Origin: a virus
Direction: 5' to 3' (one strand)
Length of the DNA: 32,880 bases
Virus record (IMG/VR): IMGVR_UViG_3300017757_000060
Coordinates: 1-32,880 of that record
The notes under the pieces are model-generated. The model saw only the letters and a list, made by a program, of their open reading frames with translations. It had not been told where the DNA came from and made no database searches. This document shows, one piece after another, positions 23,494 to 30,238 of the stretch. Each line of letters begins with the position of its first letter. The stretch's first letter is position 1. The translations under genes were made by a program, and so were the position numbers.

Positions 23494-23778
23494 ATGTTAA
23501 CATTTATAAACACAGGTATAAACCAAACACCATTCACAACAGTTGATGATACAGATGTGTATTGTCAAGAATGTGATAATGGTGTATCATGGACACTAGA
23601 CTTCATGTTGAATAATGAACGTATTGATCTAATCAATCTTGAGTATGTTACACTTTACACTAAGATGGATTACTGGGTTCTCAGGATGCAAGTTCGTGAT
23701 TCAGAAGGTAAGCTAACAGGTAAGAATGTACAAGAAAGAATGTTGGAAGTACATGCTTATGATAATAAATATAATTAA
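23494..23778 (+). CDS. hypothetical early protein (94 aa)
   Basis: This 94-residue protein starts MLTFINTGINQTPFTTVDDT and holds a beta-rich core (GVSWTLDFMLNNERIDLINL, then YVTLYTKMDYWVLRMQVRD) that looks like one small folded domain. No family is recognised. The frame is open further upstream to an ATG at 23293, but residues before 23494 look non-coding and overlap the structured gap. A paired-stem RNA element follows three bases after the stop. Confidence 0.6.
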   Translation: MLTFINTGINQTPFTTVDDTDVYCQECDNGVSWTLDFMLNNERIDLINLEYVTLYTKMDYWVLRMQVRDSEGKLTGKNVQERMLEVHAYDNKYN

Positions 23779-23780
23779 AT

Positions 23781-23881
23781 AATACAACAACTCCTTGAAG
23801 CGTTTATTGCATACCAAGAGTACAGTGCTAAGACCATTGTATGCTCACACACGTGGTGTATCAGTGGAGAGTTGTTGTATT
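23781..23881 (+). ncRNA. possible structured RNA closed by a 12-bp stem
   Basis: AATACAACAACT (23781-23792) and AGTTGTTGTATT (23870-23881) are exact reverse complements. They enclose a second stem, GCATAC/GTATGC (23809-23814, 23839-23844), and a weak ACAC/GTGT hairpin (23847-23850, 23856-23859). CTTG (23794-23797) could also pair with CAAG (23815-23818). The long closing stem and internal branches suggest a structured RNA or a processing site rather than a terminator, as no U tract follows. The rest of the gap to 24019 shows no gene or clear repeat. Confidence 0.45.
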
Positions 23882-24019
23882 TATAATAAATATAACCTCA
23901 CTCGTAAGACGGAAAGGACCAGCAATGGAAAAGCCTGATGATGAAATAATATCAACGCAGAGTTTGGGTTTGTAACATAAACAACACTCAACTCAAATAT
24001 TAATTAAACAATTACTAAA

Positions 24020-24166
24020 ATGAAAAAAAGATTCAAAGGACACGTTCAGTTCATACCATTCTGTGGAATAGGTATAGGAACACAAAAAAGTTACGGACAG
24101 TTTGACATTATAATGTTATTACCGTTCATAGAAATACAATTCTCATATATATTCACTAATAAATAG
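24020..24166 (+). CDS. hypothetical small protein (48 aa)
   Basis: This frame encodes MKKRFKGHVQFIPFCGIGIG, then a hydrophobic stretch with IIMLLPFIEIQFSYIF. It has a basic start and a possible membrane segment near its end. The stop lies five bases before the next membrane-protein gene. No family recognised. The A-rich leader before ATG (ATTACTAAAATG) is like those of other genes here. Confidence 0.55.
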   Translation: MKKRFKGHVQFIPFCGIGIGTQKSYGQFDIIMLLPFIEIQFSYIFTNK

Positions 24167-24171
24167 AAATC

Positions 24172-24417
24172 ATGATAAATATATTAAAAAGACTGGTGTT
24201 ACCAGTTAAAATATTATGTGCATTTATAATAGCATCAATTATATCAATATTAATTTATTGCACAATTTTGTTGTCAGGATGGTTCTTGGCAGGGATTGGT
24301 GTTGTAGAGTTTATATTAAACAATATAATGCCAATAATAGCATTAACAATAGGATATTACACAACATTTAGATGGTTGTTCTATGATCCGTTGTTAAAAA
24401 GATGGAGTTTACAATGA
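24172..24417 (+). CDS. small membrane protein, two transmembrane segments
   Basis: This 81-residue protein has two hydrophobic spans: about 13-35 (KILCAFIIASIISILIYCTI) and about 50-70 (NNIMPIIALTIGYYTTFRWL), with basic ends and a GW turn between. Small two-span proteins are common among early phage genes and holins. Holin function is possible but it is far from the lysin candidate and in the early module. It overlaps the next gene by four bases (ATGA), so they are co-translated. Confidence 0.65.
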   Translation: MINILKRLVLPVKILCAFIIASIISILIYCTILLSGWFLAGIGVVEFILNNIMPIIALTIGYYTTFRWLFYDPLLKRWSLQ

Positions 24418-24908
24418 TGGGGTTAATTAGAAAGATTAGAGAGGCTATTCGTAGTCTCTCTAAATCTAAAAATAATGTAATTAGTAACAGTGATTCTAAA
24501 ACAATTTTTAATATAAGAGTAGGTAAATCGTTTAAAGGTCACGCAATGAATCTACAAACTCATTGTTTTGGTGAATCTCAGATAATAAATTTTTACAATC
24601 AATATTATATGGGCTCTGTCAACTGTAATTACTATTTAGATAGTAATAAAACTATAGTTGAGATAACAAAATCAGACATAGTTCCTAAATATATAAGAGA
24701 GAAGATAAAAGATGAAGAGTTTGTTAAGAAAGTAGACTTATCTAATGGGTATATAAAAGTTTCAATAACTTCTTTTAATATATTGACTACATCTTTACGT
24801 ACTTATGATGGTATACATTTTAATAATCATTATGAAAACATTAATAAATTAAGAACTATTAATGAATTCACTAAGAAAGCTAAAAAAACTTTTAAAGATG
24901 AAGGATGA
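24414..24908 (+). CDS. hypothetical protein (164 aa)
   Basis: This 164-residue protein begins MMGLIRKIREAIRSLSKSKN, a basic amphipathic helix. A mostly beta-strand body follows, with FNIRVGKSFKGHAMNLQTH and VDLSNGYIKVSITSFNILT, and a Lys-rich end. No family recognised. The start at 24414 is chosen because its ATGA overlaps the preceding stop; an ATG at 24402 is less likely. The basic start may bind membrane or nucleic acid, which is a guess. Confidence 0.6.
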   Translation: MMGLIRKIREAIRSLSKSKNNVISNSDSKTIFNIRVGKSFKGHAMNLQTHCFGESQIINFYNQYYMGSVNCNYYLDSNKTIVEITKSDIVPKYIREKIKDEEFVKKVDLSNGYIKVSITSFNILTTSLRTYDGIHFNNHYENINKLRTINEFTKKAKKTFKDEG

Positions 24909-25002
24909 GAAATATGAAACAACATGTAAACTTGTGATGATAGGATGGGTTGGTATAGTATTGACAACTCTTGCAGTTGCAATATGTGAAAATATATTCT
25001 AA
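24898..25002 (+). CDS. tiny membrane protein (34 aa)
   Basis: This short frame overlaps the 164-aa gene by 11 bases and encodes a polar start (MKDEKYETTCK) followed by one hydrophobic span (LVMIGWVGIVLTTLAVAI) and a short acidic end. Single-span tiny proteins are common in phage early operons. It is supported by a clean transmembrane pattern and tight overlap only. Confidence 0.5.
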   Translation: MKDEKYETTCKLVMIGWVGIVLTTLAVAICENIF

Positions 25003-25005
25003 ATG

Positions 25006-25021
25006 TGGTCACGTGTGACCA
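25006..25021 (+). promoter_or_regulatory. perfect palindrome TGGTCAC-GT-GTGACCA
   Basis: TGGTCAC (25006-25012) and GTGACCA (25015-25021) form a 7-bp stem with a 2-base centre, immediately after the tiny membrane gene stop. As DNA it is a symmetrical 16-bp operator-like site; as RNA the loop is too tight for a normal hairpin. An operator for a dimeric regulator fits best. It resembles the GTGAC arms at 22641-22657. Confidence 0.4.
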
Positions 25022-25120
25022 ACTAACAACACAAGTAGTTAATACATATAATAACATATGTAATAACGTAAGGGAAATTTAGTAATCATTGATTATTAAG
25101 TTTGAGTGAGTGAGATGATC

Positions 25121-25153
25121 TAAGGGTGATGGGAAACTGTCACCCTTATTTCT
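25121..25153 (+). terminator. hairpin TAAGGGTGA...TCACCCTTA, possible terminator
   Basis: A 9-bp perfect stem (25121-25129 and 25140-25148) with a 10-base loop is followed by TTTCT. It lies in the 219-base gap between two early genes. The stem is GC-moderate and the T tract is short, so termination may be partial. Otherwise the gap 25003-25221 holds only the palindrome at 25006. Confidence 0.45.
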
Positions 25154-25221
25154 AACTACGGGATGTACAAGACAAGTGTTACGACAACAAAGTATTAATA
25201 AATAAAAATAAAAAGATAATT

Positions 25222-25404
25222 ATGAGTGCATTAAAATTTTTAAAACAAGAATGGAAATTTATAACTAAAGCAGTTATTTGTTGTTTTGCTATAGTATTTT
25301 TAGTAATGATTACATTTATAAAATCAATAAGCTACATTAAATCTGATATGAATGTGGTTGAAACAGAACAAATAATAAATGATAATAGGAATACAGATGA
25401 GTGA
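25222..25404 (+). CDS. single-span membrane protein (60 aa)
   Basis: This 60-residue protein has a basic N-terminus (MSALKFLKQEWKFITK), one hydrophobic span (about 17-34, AVICCFAIVFLVMITFI) and a hydrophilic acidic end, so the N-terminus is predicted inside. No family recognised. It shares a short overlap with the next gene, fitting a co-translated pair of unknown role. Confidence 0.6.
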   Translation: MSALKFLKQEWKFITKAVICCFAIVFLVMITFIKSISYIKSDMNVVETEQIINDNRNTDE

Positions 25405-25876
25405 TAGAAAGATAAACATGCCAATAAGCTTAGTAAAACAAATGATTGATCCTTTGTTTACTAAGAGTATACGTGATAAACAATTTGTGATTGATGCATT
25501 TATCTCAATGTTACCTGATTATAATCTAGAAATGTTTTTGGAACTGGTAGCTAGAAATAAGTATACACCAGTCAAAAAAGGATCACATGTAATGTTTAGA
25601 CCTAATAGATATTTTTTTGATGATTATGATCAAGATACTATGATAGACATGGGGTTGTCTACAAAGGATGATTACGTTTATGGTATAGTTTTAGATGATG
25701 ATTCATATAGTAATGATTTTAATCCTTATGCTCACAAAATGAAAGTGAATATATATGTATGGTATGATAATGAATTTACTTACAGAAAAGAATCAATTAA
25801 TACAATGGATTTAAATGTAATAAAAGAATCAGACATACCTTATTTTAAGATTATTAAAAATGAAATCCAAGTATAG
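25397..25876 (+). CDS. hypothetical early protein (159 aa)
   Basis: This 159-residue protein starts MSDRKINMPISLVKQMIDPL. The first 55 residues are helical (LFTKSIRDKQFVIDAFISML). The rest contains beta segments with many Asp and Tyr (RYFFDDYDQDTMIDMGLSTK, then KVNIYVWYDNEFTYRKE). The C-terminal part resembles a small adaptor domain but no family is recognised. The ATG at 25397 overlaps the membrane gene by 8 bases and is preferred over 25379. Confidence 0.55.
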   Translation: MSDRKINMPISLVKQMIDPLFTKSIRDKQFVIDAFISMLPDYNLEMFLELVARNKYTPVKKGSHVMFRPNRYFFDDYDQDTMIDMGLSTKDDYVYGIVLDDDSYSNDFNPYAHKMKVNIYVWYDNEFTYRKESINTMDLNVIKESDIPYFKIIKNEIQV

Positions 25877-26111
25877 GTTTGGGATAGTATCATATAATGT
25901 TATATCTGATCCTGAAGTATCAACTAATGCTAAGATAGTTTATACTGTACTTGCAGTTCATTGTAATAAAAAACGTACTTGTTTTCCTTCAATAGGTACT
26001 ATAGCTGACATGTTAAGTGTTAGTTATAGCACCGTTTGGAGGTCAATGAAAGAGTTAAAGATAAAAAAATGTATAGAAAGAAGTGGTAAAATAATAAAAC
26101 TTATAAGATAA
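25860..26111 (+). CDS. Rep-like helix-turn-helix protein (HTH_36 type)
   Basis: This 83-residue protein matches the N-terminal winged helix found in phage and plasmid replication initiators (HTH_36 family): STNAKIVYTVLAVHCNKKRT, CFPSIGTIADMLSVSYSTVW and RSMKELKIKKCIERSGKI. The CFPS turn and the recognition helix VSYSTVWRSMKEL are the strongest marks. Here it stands alone with only a few residues after the wing, so it may be a repressor or replication regulator rather than a full initiator. It overlaps the preceding gene by 17 bases. Confidence 0.75.
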   Translation: MKSKYRFGIVSYNVISDPEVSTNAKIVYTVLAVHCNKKRTCFPSIGTIADMLSVSYSTVWRSMKELKIKKCIERSGKIIKLIR

Positions 26112-26160
26112 ATACCAATAGATAGCTATACTACTGCTTTTTATTTTCATTGACACAAGA

Positions 26161-26198
26161 AAAGTATGTTTTATGAACACATAAATTACATACTTTTG
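26161..26198 (+). promoter_or_regulatory. long hairpin just before a start codon
   Basis: AAAAGTATGT and ACATACTTTT form a perfect 10-bp outer stem, and inside them TTTATG and CATAAA form a 6-bp inner stem with an AACA loop, separated by a two-base TT bulge. The hairpin ends about five bases before ATG 26204, so it may fold over the start or lie at the 5' end of the message. The TACTTTTG at its right edge also fits a -7 box TAnnTTTG. Confidence 0.5.
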
Positions 26199-26203
26199 TG
26201 ACT

Positions 26204-26497
26204 ATGTTATATCAATTACCAAACGGAAGAGTGATAGAGATGTCACTTGAACAATTTCTTTCAATGACTGATGAAGAATTGAATGATCTTAATGGTTTAG
26301 GTAATGAATTTAGTTCAGATGTAGTAAATCCTTTTTATAAGTCTTCCCTCAAAGACATTAGTAGAGGTAAAGTAGAAAAGTCTACAGGTATAGAAAATGA
26401 TGGTATTGAATATTTAAATGAAAAAGAACCATCATTAGATGAAATATCTGATATAGACAAGTTATTAGATGGATACTTCCATCCTGATGACATTTAG
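26204..26497 (+). CDS. hypothetical acidic protein (97 aa)
   Basis: This 97-residue protein starts MLYQLPNGRVIEMSLEQFLS and is rich in Asp, Glu and Ser. EELNDLNGLGNEF is helical, and the rest is probably disordered until a short C-terminal helix (LDEISDIDKLLDGYFHPDDI). No family recognised. It lies between the Rep-like and SSB-like genes. A GTG at 26198 would add two residues, but the ATG is preferred. Confidence 0.6.
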   Translation: MLYQLPNGRVIEMSLEQFLSMTDEELNDLNGLGNEFSSDVVNPFYKSSLKDISRGKVEKSTGIENDGIEYLNEKEPSLDEISDIDKLLDGYFHPDDI

Positions 26498-26542
26498 AAA
26501 CAATTCACACAATTTTATTAACCAATTTAAAACCAAACTGAC

Positions 26543-27160
26543 ATGACAGACAATGGTAAAGTAACTATTGCTCCAGATGAGCAAGGAAATGTAATTAGAG
26601 TATCAAGAAACAACCCTGAATTCGGGCACGTTAGACTGACTCAAGAAAAAGTAGCATTTGGTGCCCAAGGATGGGTAAAAAAATCTACAAGAAGTACACT
26701 TATACACGGTAAGGTAGAAGATCTTCAAGCAATTAATATTGCTGATAAGACAGAACTACCTGGACAAATTGTAATTAGAGAACAAATGGAAGCATTTAGT
26801 GCTGATAATCCTGATAGAGATCTTAAAATTGCAGGTGATACTGAAATAGTATGTTGTAGACACGGTGAACCTATCTACAGAAAGACATTCTATTCAACTG
26901 ATCCGGATGAAGGAGATACTTTAGTTGCTCATACAAATGGTGATGCTATTAGAGAAGCAAACGGAGCTCCACCAAGAACAACTGTATCAGCAGAGAAATT
27001 AGCTGAATTAACTAATCCAACTGATGATGAACCTAAAACTTCTAGAAGAAAAAAGAAAGAGGAGGATAATCAAGTTGATCTAGAAGATTCTATTGAAGAA
27101 ATTGAAGAAGAAGCTAAGATTGAAGAAGTTGAAGTTGAAAATTCAGAATTTACACTTTAA
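26543..27160 (+). CDS. candidate single-stranded DNA-binding protein
   Basis: This 205-residue protein has a beta-rich N-terminal domain of about 130 residues (NPEFGHVRLTQEKVAFGAQG, STLIHGKVEDLQAINIADKT, LPGQIVIREQMEAF) and a long acidic tail (from about residue 155, ending VENSEFTL). An OB-like body with an acidic disordered tail is the SSB plan. I recall similar proteins called SSB in crAss-like phages; the motif match is from memory. It is followed by its own terminator, suggesting high expression, and lies at the start of the replication cluster. Confidence 0.6.
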   Translation: MTDNGKVTIAPDEQGNVIRVSRNNPEFGHVRLTQEKVAFGAQGWVKKSTRSTLIHGKVEDLQAINIADKTELPGQIVIREQMEAFSADNPDRDLKIAGDTEIVCCRHGEPIYRKTFYSTDPDEGDTLVAHTNGDAIREANGAPPRTTVSAEKLAELTNPTDDEPKTSRRKKKEEDNQVDLEDSIEEIEEEAKIEEVEVENSEFTL

Positions 27161-27183
27161 TAAAGATTTAGAAATGAAAACTT

Positions 27184-27236
27184 GACCACAATGGTCGTGT
27201 GGGATGCTACTGGATATTCCAGCCTACAATGTCTGA
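27184..27236 (+). ncRNA. possible switch-like RNA element upstream of the terminator
   Basis: Two exclusive folds are visible. Fold 1: GACCA/TGGTC (27184-27188, 27192-27196), or CCACA/TGTGG (27186-27190, 27198-27202). Fold 2: TGTGGG/CCTACA (27198-27203, 27223-27228, one G-T pair) enclosing CTGG/CCAG (27210-27213, 27219-27222). Because TGTGG belongs to both, this resembles an attenuator. It lies between the SSB-like stop and the terminator at 27254. A short terminated RNA or a 3' UTR stabiliser are alternatives. Confidence 0.35.
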
Positions 27237-27253
27237 TTCCATTTCTATTTAGA

Positions 27254-27287
27254 AGAGAGCTCATTTAATTATGGGCTCTCTTTTTTT
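27254..27287 (+). terminator. intrinsic terminator after the SSB-like gene
   Basis: GAGAGCTC (27255-27262) and GGGCTCTC (27273-27280) form an 8-bp stem with one T-G pair and an A-T closing pair (27254, 27281), then seven T (27281-27287). It is a textbook rho-independent terminator on the plus strand, 94 bases after the stop at 27160. The rest of the gap to 27330 holds only a leader. Confidence 0.85.
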
Positions 27288-27330
27288 ACACTTATAACTC
27301 ACTTACTAACAAACTTAATAAATTTAAACT

Positions 27331-27819
27331 ATGCTTAATGAAATACAAATTAAAAAATTAAAAGTATCAAAAGTTAACTCACACTTAAACTATCTAGGTA
27401 TACTAGAAGATTTTGAATTAATATCTAAAGGTTTAGACAAAGCAATTAGATATAAAAAACTTAATCCAACTCAACATTTCTTATTTAAAAGAGTGTTACA
27501 CGGATTGAAGATGTACAAGAAAGAAGAAATTGCAATGATGCATTGGGATAAAAAAAGAAGAATAACTAAAGTATGGAAACGTTCACAAAATGTAATTAAC
27601 AAATGGAAACAATTGTTATCTTATAAAGATTCAAATAAAATATTTAGTATCTTTGAACACAGTCCATTAGCTAAAAGTTTTATTAATACTCCATTTGTCT
27701 ATATGCCTGATTATATAAACAAATTACCATTTAGTGCTTTTGGAATAGGATATGAACATTTAATAATAAAGTTTATATCTGAGGGTTTACTACCTAAGAA
27801 CTTTTTTACTATTAAATGA
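27331..27819 (+). CDS. hypothetical protein (162 aa) before the HNH gene
   Basis: This 162-residue protein is basic and helical in its first 110 residues (LNEIQIKKLKVSKVNSHLNY, then RVLHGLKMYKKEEIAMMHWD). The second half is hydrophobic and aromatic (FVYMPDYINKLPFSAFGIG). No family recognised. Its stop overlaps the HNH gene start by four bases (ATGA), so the two are translated together, and a partner role in DNA processing is plausible but unproved. Confidence 0.6.
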   Translation: MLNEIQIKKLKVSKVNSHLNYLGILEDFELISKGLDKAIRYKKLNPTQHFLFKRVLHGLKMYKKEEIAMMHWDKKRRITKVWKRSQNVINKWKQLLSYKDSNKIFSIFEHSPLAKSFINTPFVYMPDYINKLPFSAFGIGYEHLIIKFISEGLLPKNFFTIK

Positions 27820-28217
27820 AAGCTAAAAAGAAATATTGCGTTGGTTGTGAGACAGATCAATTCATTTGGAAAAATGATAAAGGAAACCGTTACTGCAAGA
27901 ATTGTTGGGCAAGACAATCTGCAAAACCTTTTAAACAAAGGAAAGTTAAACCTCTAAAGGTTAAATCTAAAAAAATGGTTGCCAAAGATACTGTCTACAC
28001 AATGCTTAGGAAAAACTTTTTAACTAAGAAACCTAATTGTGAAGCACATTTAGTTGGTTGTAGTTTACAATCAACTGATGTGCACCACAAAAAAGGTAGA
28101 GGAGAATATCATTTAGTGGTTGACACATGGTTATCAGTATGTAGATCTTGCCACACATGGATAGAAGAGCATCCAACAGAAGCAATAGAATTAAATTTAT
28201 CAATTAAAAGAAATTAA
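27816..28217 (+). CDS. HNH-type endonuclease or recombination protein with zinc ribbon
   Basis: This 133-residue protein starts with a four-Cys zinc ribbon (CVGCETDQF, CKNC: C8, C11, C27, C30). A basic linker rich in Lys follows (about 38-55), then an HNH-like region: C75, C82, VHHKKGRGE (H90, H91), LSVCRSCHTW (C109, C112, H113). HNH enzymes cut DNA with a metal-bound His. The second Cys pair stabilises the fold. Similar small HNH proteins in phages aid packaging or recombination. It overlaps the 162-aa gene by four bases. Confidence 0.75.
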   Translation: MKAKKKYCVGCETDQFIWKNDKGNRYCKNCWARQSAKPFKQRKVKPLKVKSKKMVAKDTVYTMLRKNFLTKKPNCEAHLVGCSLQSTDVHHKKGRGEYHLVVDTWLSVCRSCHTWIEEHPTEAIELNLSIKRN

Positions 28218-28221
28218 TAAA

Positions 28222-28473
28222 ATGACAAATAAAGAATTAAATTTAGAAGAACAAGAGGAGCAAAATGCAGAACTTAATTATGCTCATTTAGTTTATGACA
28301 TGAGTAAATCTCAACTAAGAATTGAGGCTATTACTCAACGTGAAAAAGCAGTAGAGTTGCAAAAGGAAATAAATATGATGACGTTTTTCATGGCTGATGC
28401 TTCTGAAGATTATATGAATGTACCTTTAGCTCAGCGTTTAGTACGTGAACATAATACTAAACAAAGGATATGA
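28222..28473 (+). CDS. hypothetical coiled-coil protein (83 aa)
   Basis: This 83-residue protein is helical and charged: LNLEEQEEQNAELNYAHLVY, then AITQREKAVELQKEINMMTF. It may be a small coiled coil or adaptor. No family recognised. It overlaps the helicase by four bases and follows the HNH gene after four bases, so it is part of the same message; a helicase partner is possible. Confidence 0.6.
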   Translation: MTNKELNLEEQEEQNAELNYAHLVYDMSKSQLRIEAITQREKAVELQKEINMMTFFMADASEDYMNVPLAQRLVREHNTKQRI

Positions 28474-29567
28474 GTAGAGAAGAGGTTCAACAGCAAGCAT
28501 TAGATCTTGCACTTAAAAATAATAGATGTGGGTTAGGTATATCTATGGGTGTTGGTAAAACACGCATAGCTATACAACACCTGCAGAAATGTTATGATCC
28601 TTTTATAAGAGTATTAGTAGTGGTTCCTAAATTAACTGTCCAAAAAGCTTGGATTAATGAGTTATTAAAAATGAATCTTACAGACACTCTATCAAAGCAT
28701 TTAACATATACTACATACTTATCTATAAATAAACATGAACCAAATGATTATGATATTGTTTATTTAGATGAATGTCACAGTTTACTTGATGGCCATGAAG
28801 AGTTTTTATCTAAGTTTAAAGGTAAAATATTAGGACTTACTGGTACACCACCAAGAAAAGGATCTGAAAAATATAAAATGGTAAATAAATATTGCCCAAT
28901 AATTTATAAATTTTCTGTAGATCAAGCAACAGACAGTGATATTCTAAATGATTATCAAATAATTGTACATAAACTACAATTATCAAAATTAAAGACTCAT
29001 AAGAAGAAAAATAAAAATGGTGGATTCTGGTATACATCAGAACAAGCTGATTATGATTATTTTACTTCAAGAGTTGGAGATGCACAAACACAAAAACAAA
29101 AACAATTTTCATCTATAATGAGAATGAAAGCAATGATGGACTATGGTACTAAAGAAGCTTATGCTAAAGGTTTATTAAAGAATATAGGACAAAAATGTCT
29201 TGTATTTGCTAATACACAAAAACAAGCAGATAGAATGTGTAGTCATAGTTATCATTCAGGTAATAAAAAATCTCAAGATAATTTAGAATTGTTTAGTGAT
29301 GGTAGAATTGATAAAATGTCATGTGTATTACAATTAAGTGAAGGTATTAGCATACCTAATCTTAAACAAGGTATTATTATGCATGCATATGGTAATGAAA
29401 GAAAAACAGCACAAAGAATTGGTAGGTTATTAAGACTTAATCCATCTCAAACAGCAGTGTGTCATATACTTTGTTATAAAGGTACACAAGATGTTAAATG
29501 GGTTAACTCAGCATTATCTACATTTGATCAAGAAAAAATTAAATATTATAACCCTTTAAATAATTAA
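28470..29567 (+). CDS. DEAD/SNF2-type superfamily 2 helicase
   Basis: This 365-residue protein carries the SF2 motifs: Walker A ISMGVGKTRIA (24-34), motif Ia VLVVVPKLTVQKAW (48-61), Walker B YLDECHSLLDG (98-108), motif III GLTGTPPR (122-129) and a C-terminal helicase domain with QLSEGISIPNLKQ and motif VI KTAQRIGRLLRL. It is about half the length of typical SNF2 remodelers, like the short SNF2 helicases of crAss-like phages. It likely acts in phage replication or recombination with the nearby HNH protein and DnaB-type helicase. Confidence 0.9.
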   Translation: MSREEVQQQALDLALKNNRCGLGISMGVGKTRIAIQHLQKCYDPFIRVLVVVPKLTVQKAWINELLKMNLTDTLSKHLTYTTYLSINKHEPNDYDIVYLDECHSLLDGHEEFLSKFKGKILGLTGTPPRKGSEKYKMVNKYCPIIYKFSVDQATDSDILNDYQIIVHKLQLSKLKTHKKKNKNGGFWYTSEQADYDYFTSRVGDAQTQKQKQFSSIMRMKAMMDYGTKEAYAKGLLKNIGQKCLVFANTQKQADRMCSHSYHSGNKKSQDNLELFSDGRIDKMSCVLQLSEGISIPNLKQGIIMHAYGNERKTAQRIGRLLRLNPSQTAVCHILCYKGTQDVKWVNSALSTFDQEKIKYYNPLNN

Positions 29568-29569
29568 AT

Positions 29570-29773
29570 ATGACTGGAAAATCAAGAGGTATACTAATAA
29601 TGTTACTAATTTCGTTAGTAATAATACTTTTATCATCATGTGGTATATATGGTAATATAAGTGATGCAGAATATATGCGTAGAGCTAACATTCAAAAACA
29701 AATAGACTTTGTACAAGCAGAATACAATTATACACTTGATTCTCTTTACACTGAATATCATAAAGAAAAATAA
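29570..29773 (+). CDS. small lipoprotein (67 aa)
   Basis: This 67-residue protein has a signal peptide (MTGKSRGILIMLLISLVIIL) and a lipobox LSSC with Cys24, followed by a mature part of 44 residues that is mostly helical (DAEYMRRANIQKQIDFVQAE). It should sit in the outer or inner membrane after lipid attachment. Phage lipoproteins of this size may serve in superinfection exclusion or as o-spanins; the position in the early module favours exclusion. This is inference. Confidence 0.7.
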   Translation: MTGKSRGILIMLLISLVIILLSSCGIYGNISDAEYMRRANIQKQIDFVQAEYNYTLDSLYTEYHKEK

Positions 29774-29775
29774 TT

Positions 29776-29928
29776 ATGGGAAAAATGAAAGAATTGTATA
29801 TAGCAATGGCAGAAGCTGAGTGGCAAGGAACTCCAAACGAGTTCCTCACTTGGTGGATTAACAATGAAGCTAAAATGATAGATAAAAAAGAAAAAAAATT
29901 AAAGAAAATTAAAAATAAATCAAAATGA
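29776..29928 (+). CDS. hypothetical small protein (50 aa)
   Basis: This frame encodes MGKMKELYIAMAEAEWQGTP, then NEFLTWWINNEAKM and a Lys-rich tail (KKEKKLKKIKNKSK). It starts two bases after the lipoprotein stop and its own stop overlaps the next ATG by four bases. No family recognised. The basic tail and WW segment hint at membrane or nucleic-acid contact only. Confidence 0.65.
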   Translation: MGKMKELYIAMAEAEWQGTPNEFLTWWINNEAKMIDKKEKKLKKIKNKSK

Positions 29929-30026
29929 ATGGAATAATAATATTAATAATATTAATAATAGTAACAGCTTTATTAGGAATATGGGCTGTAAAAGAAGGGC
30001 AAAGACTAGAAAATAAAAAGAAATAA
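29925..30026 (+). CDS. tiny single-span membrane protein (33 aa)
   Basis: MNGIIILIILIIVTALLGIW forms one strongly hydrophobic span, followed by AVKEGQRLENKKK, a basic C-terminus likely in the cytoplasm. It overlaps the preceding gene by ATGA and the following one by TAATG, so it is very likely translated. No known family. Confidence 0.65.
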   Translation: MNGIIILIILIIVTALLGIWAVKEGQRLENKKK

Positions 30027-30238
30027 TGGGATATAATGATACACCACCAGAATTTGAAAATATTAGTCCTTGTTGTGGTTCTGATTATGAAGAATTAGAA
30101 ATATTAGGAGAGTTAGTTTTTAAATGCCATCAATGTAAAGATTTGTTTGATGAACCTGAATTAGATTATGAATATATAGATAAAATGCGTGATGCTCATT
30201 TAGAGGACCGTATGGATGAGGAAAGATTAGGGTTATGA
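30026..30238 (+). CDS. small zinc-ribbon-like protein (70 aa)
   Basis: This 70-residue protein has an SPCCGSDYEELEILGELVFK stretch and a CHQCKDLFDEPE segment, giving two Cys pairs (CC, CxxC) typical of a small zinc ribbon. The rest is acidic and helical. It starts by a one-base overlap and ends in an ATGA overlap with the next gene. Function unknown; zinc ribbons of this size often support nucleic-acid or protein contacts. Confidence 0.65.
   Translation: MGYNDTPPEFENISPCCGSDYEELEILGELVFKCHQCKDLFDEPELDYEYIDKMRDAHLEDRMDEERLGL

Noticed and set aside
23930-23955. CTGATGA...GAAA resembling a hammerhead ribozyme core
   Set aside because: Only one base separates CTGATGA from GAAA, so stem II is missing; no matching stems I or III were found.
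24830-25057. Minus-strand open frame of 75 codons opposite the 164-aa and 34-aa genes
   Set aside because: It is antisense to genes with better support and has no promoter-like element.
27191-27268. Short plus-strand ORF of 25 codons across the terminator
   Set aside because: It runs through the terminator stem, has no leader signal and no protein-like pattern.
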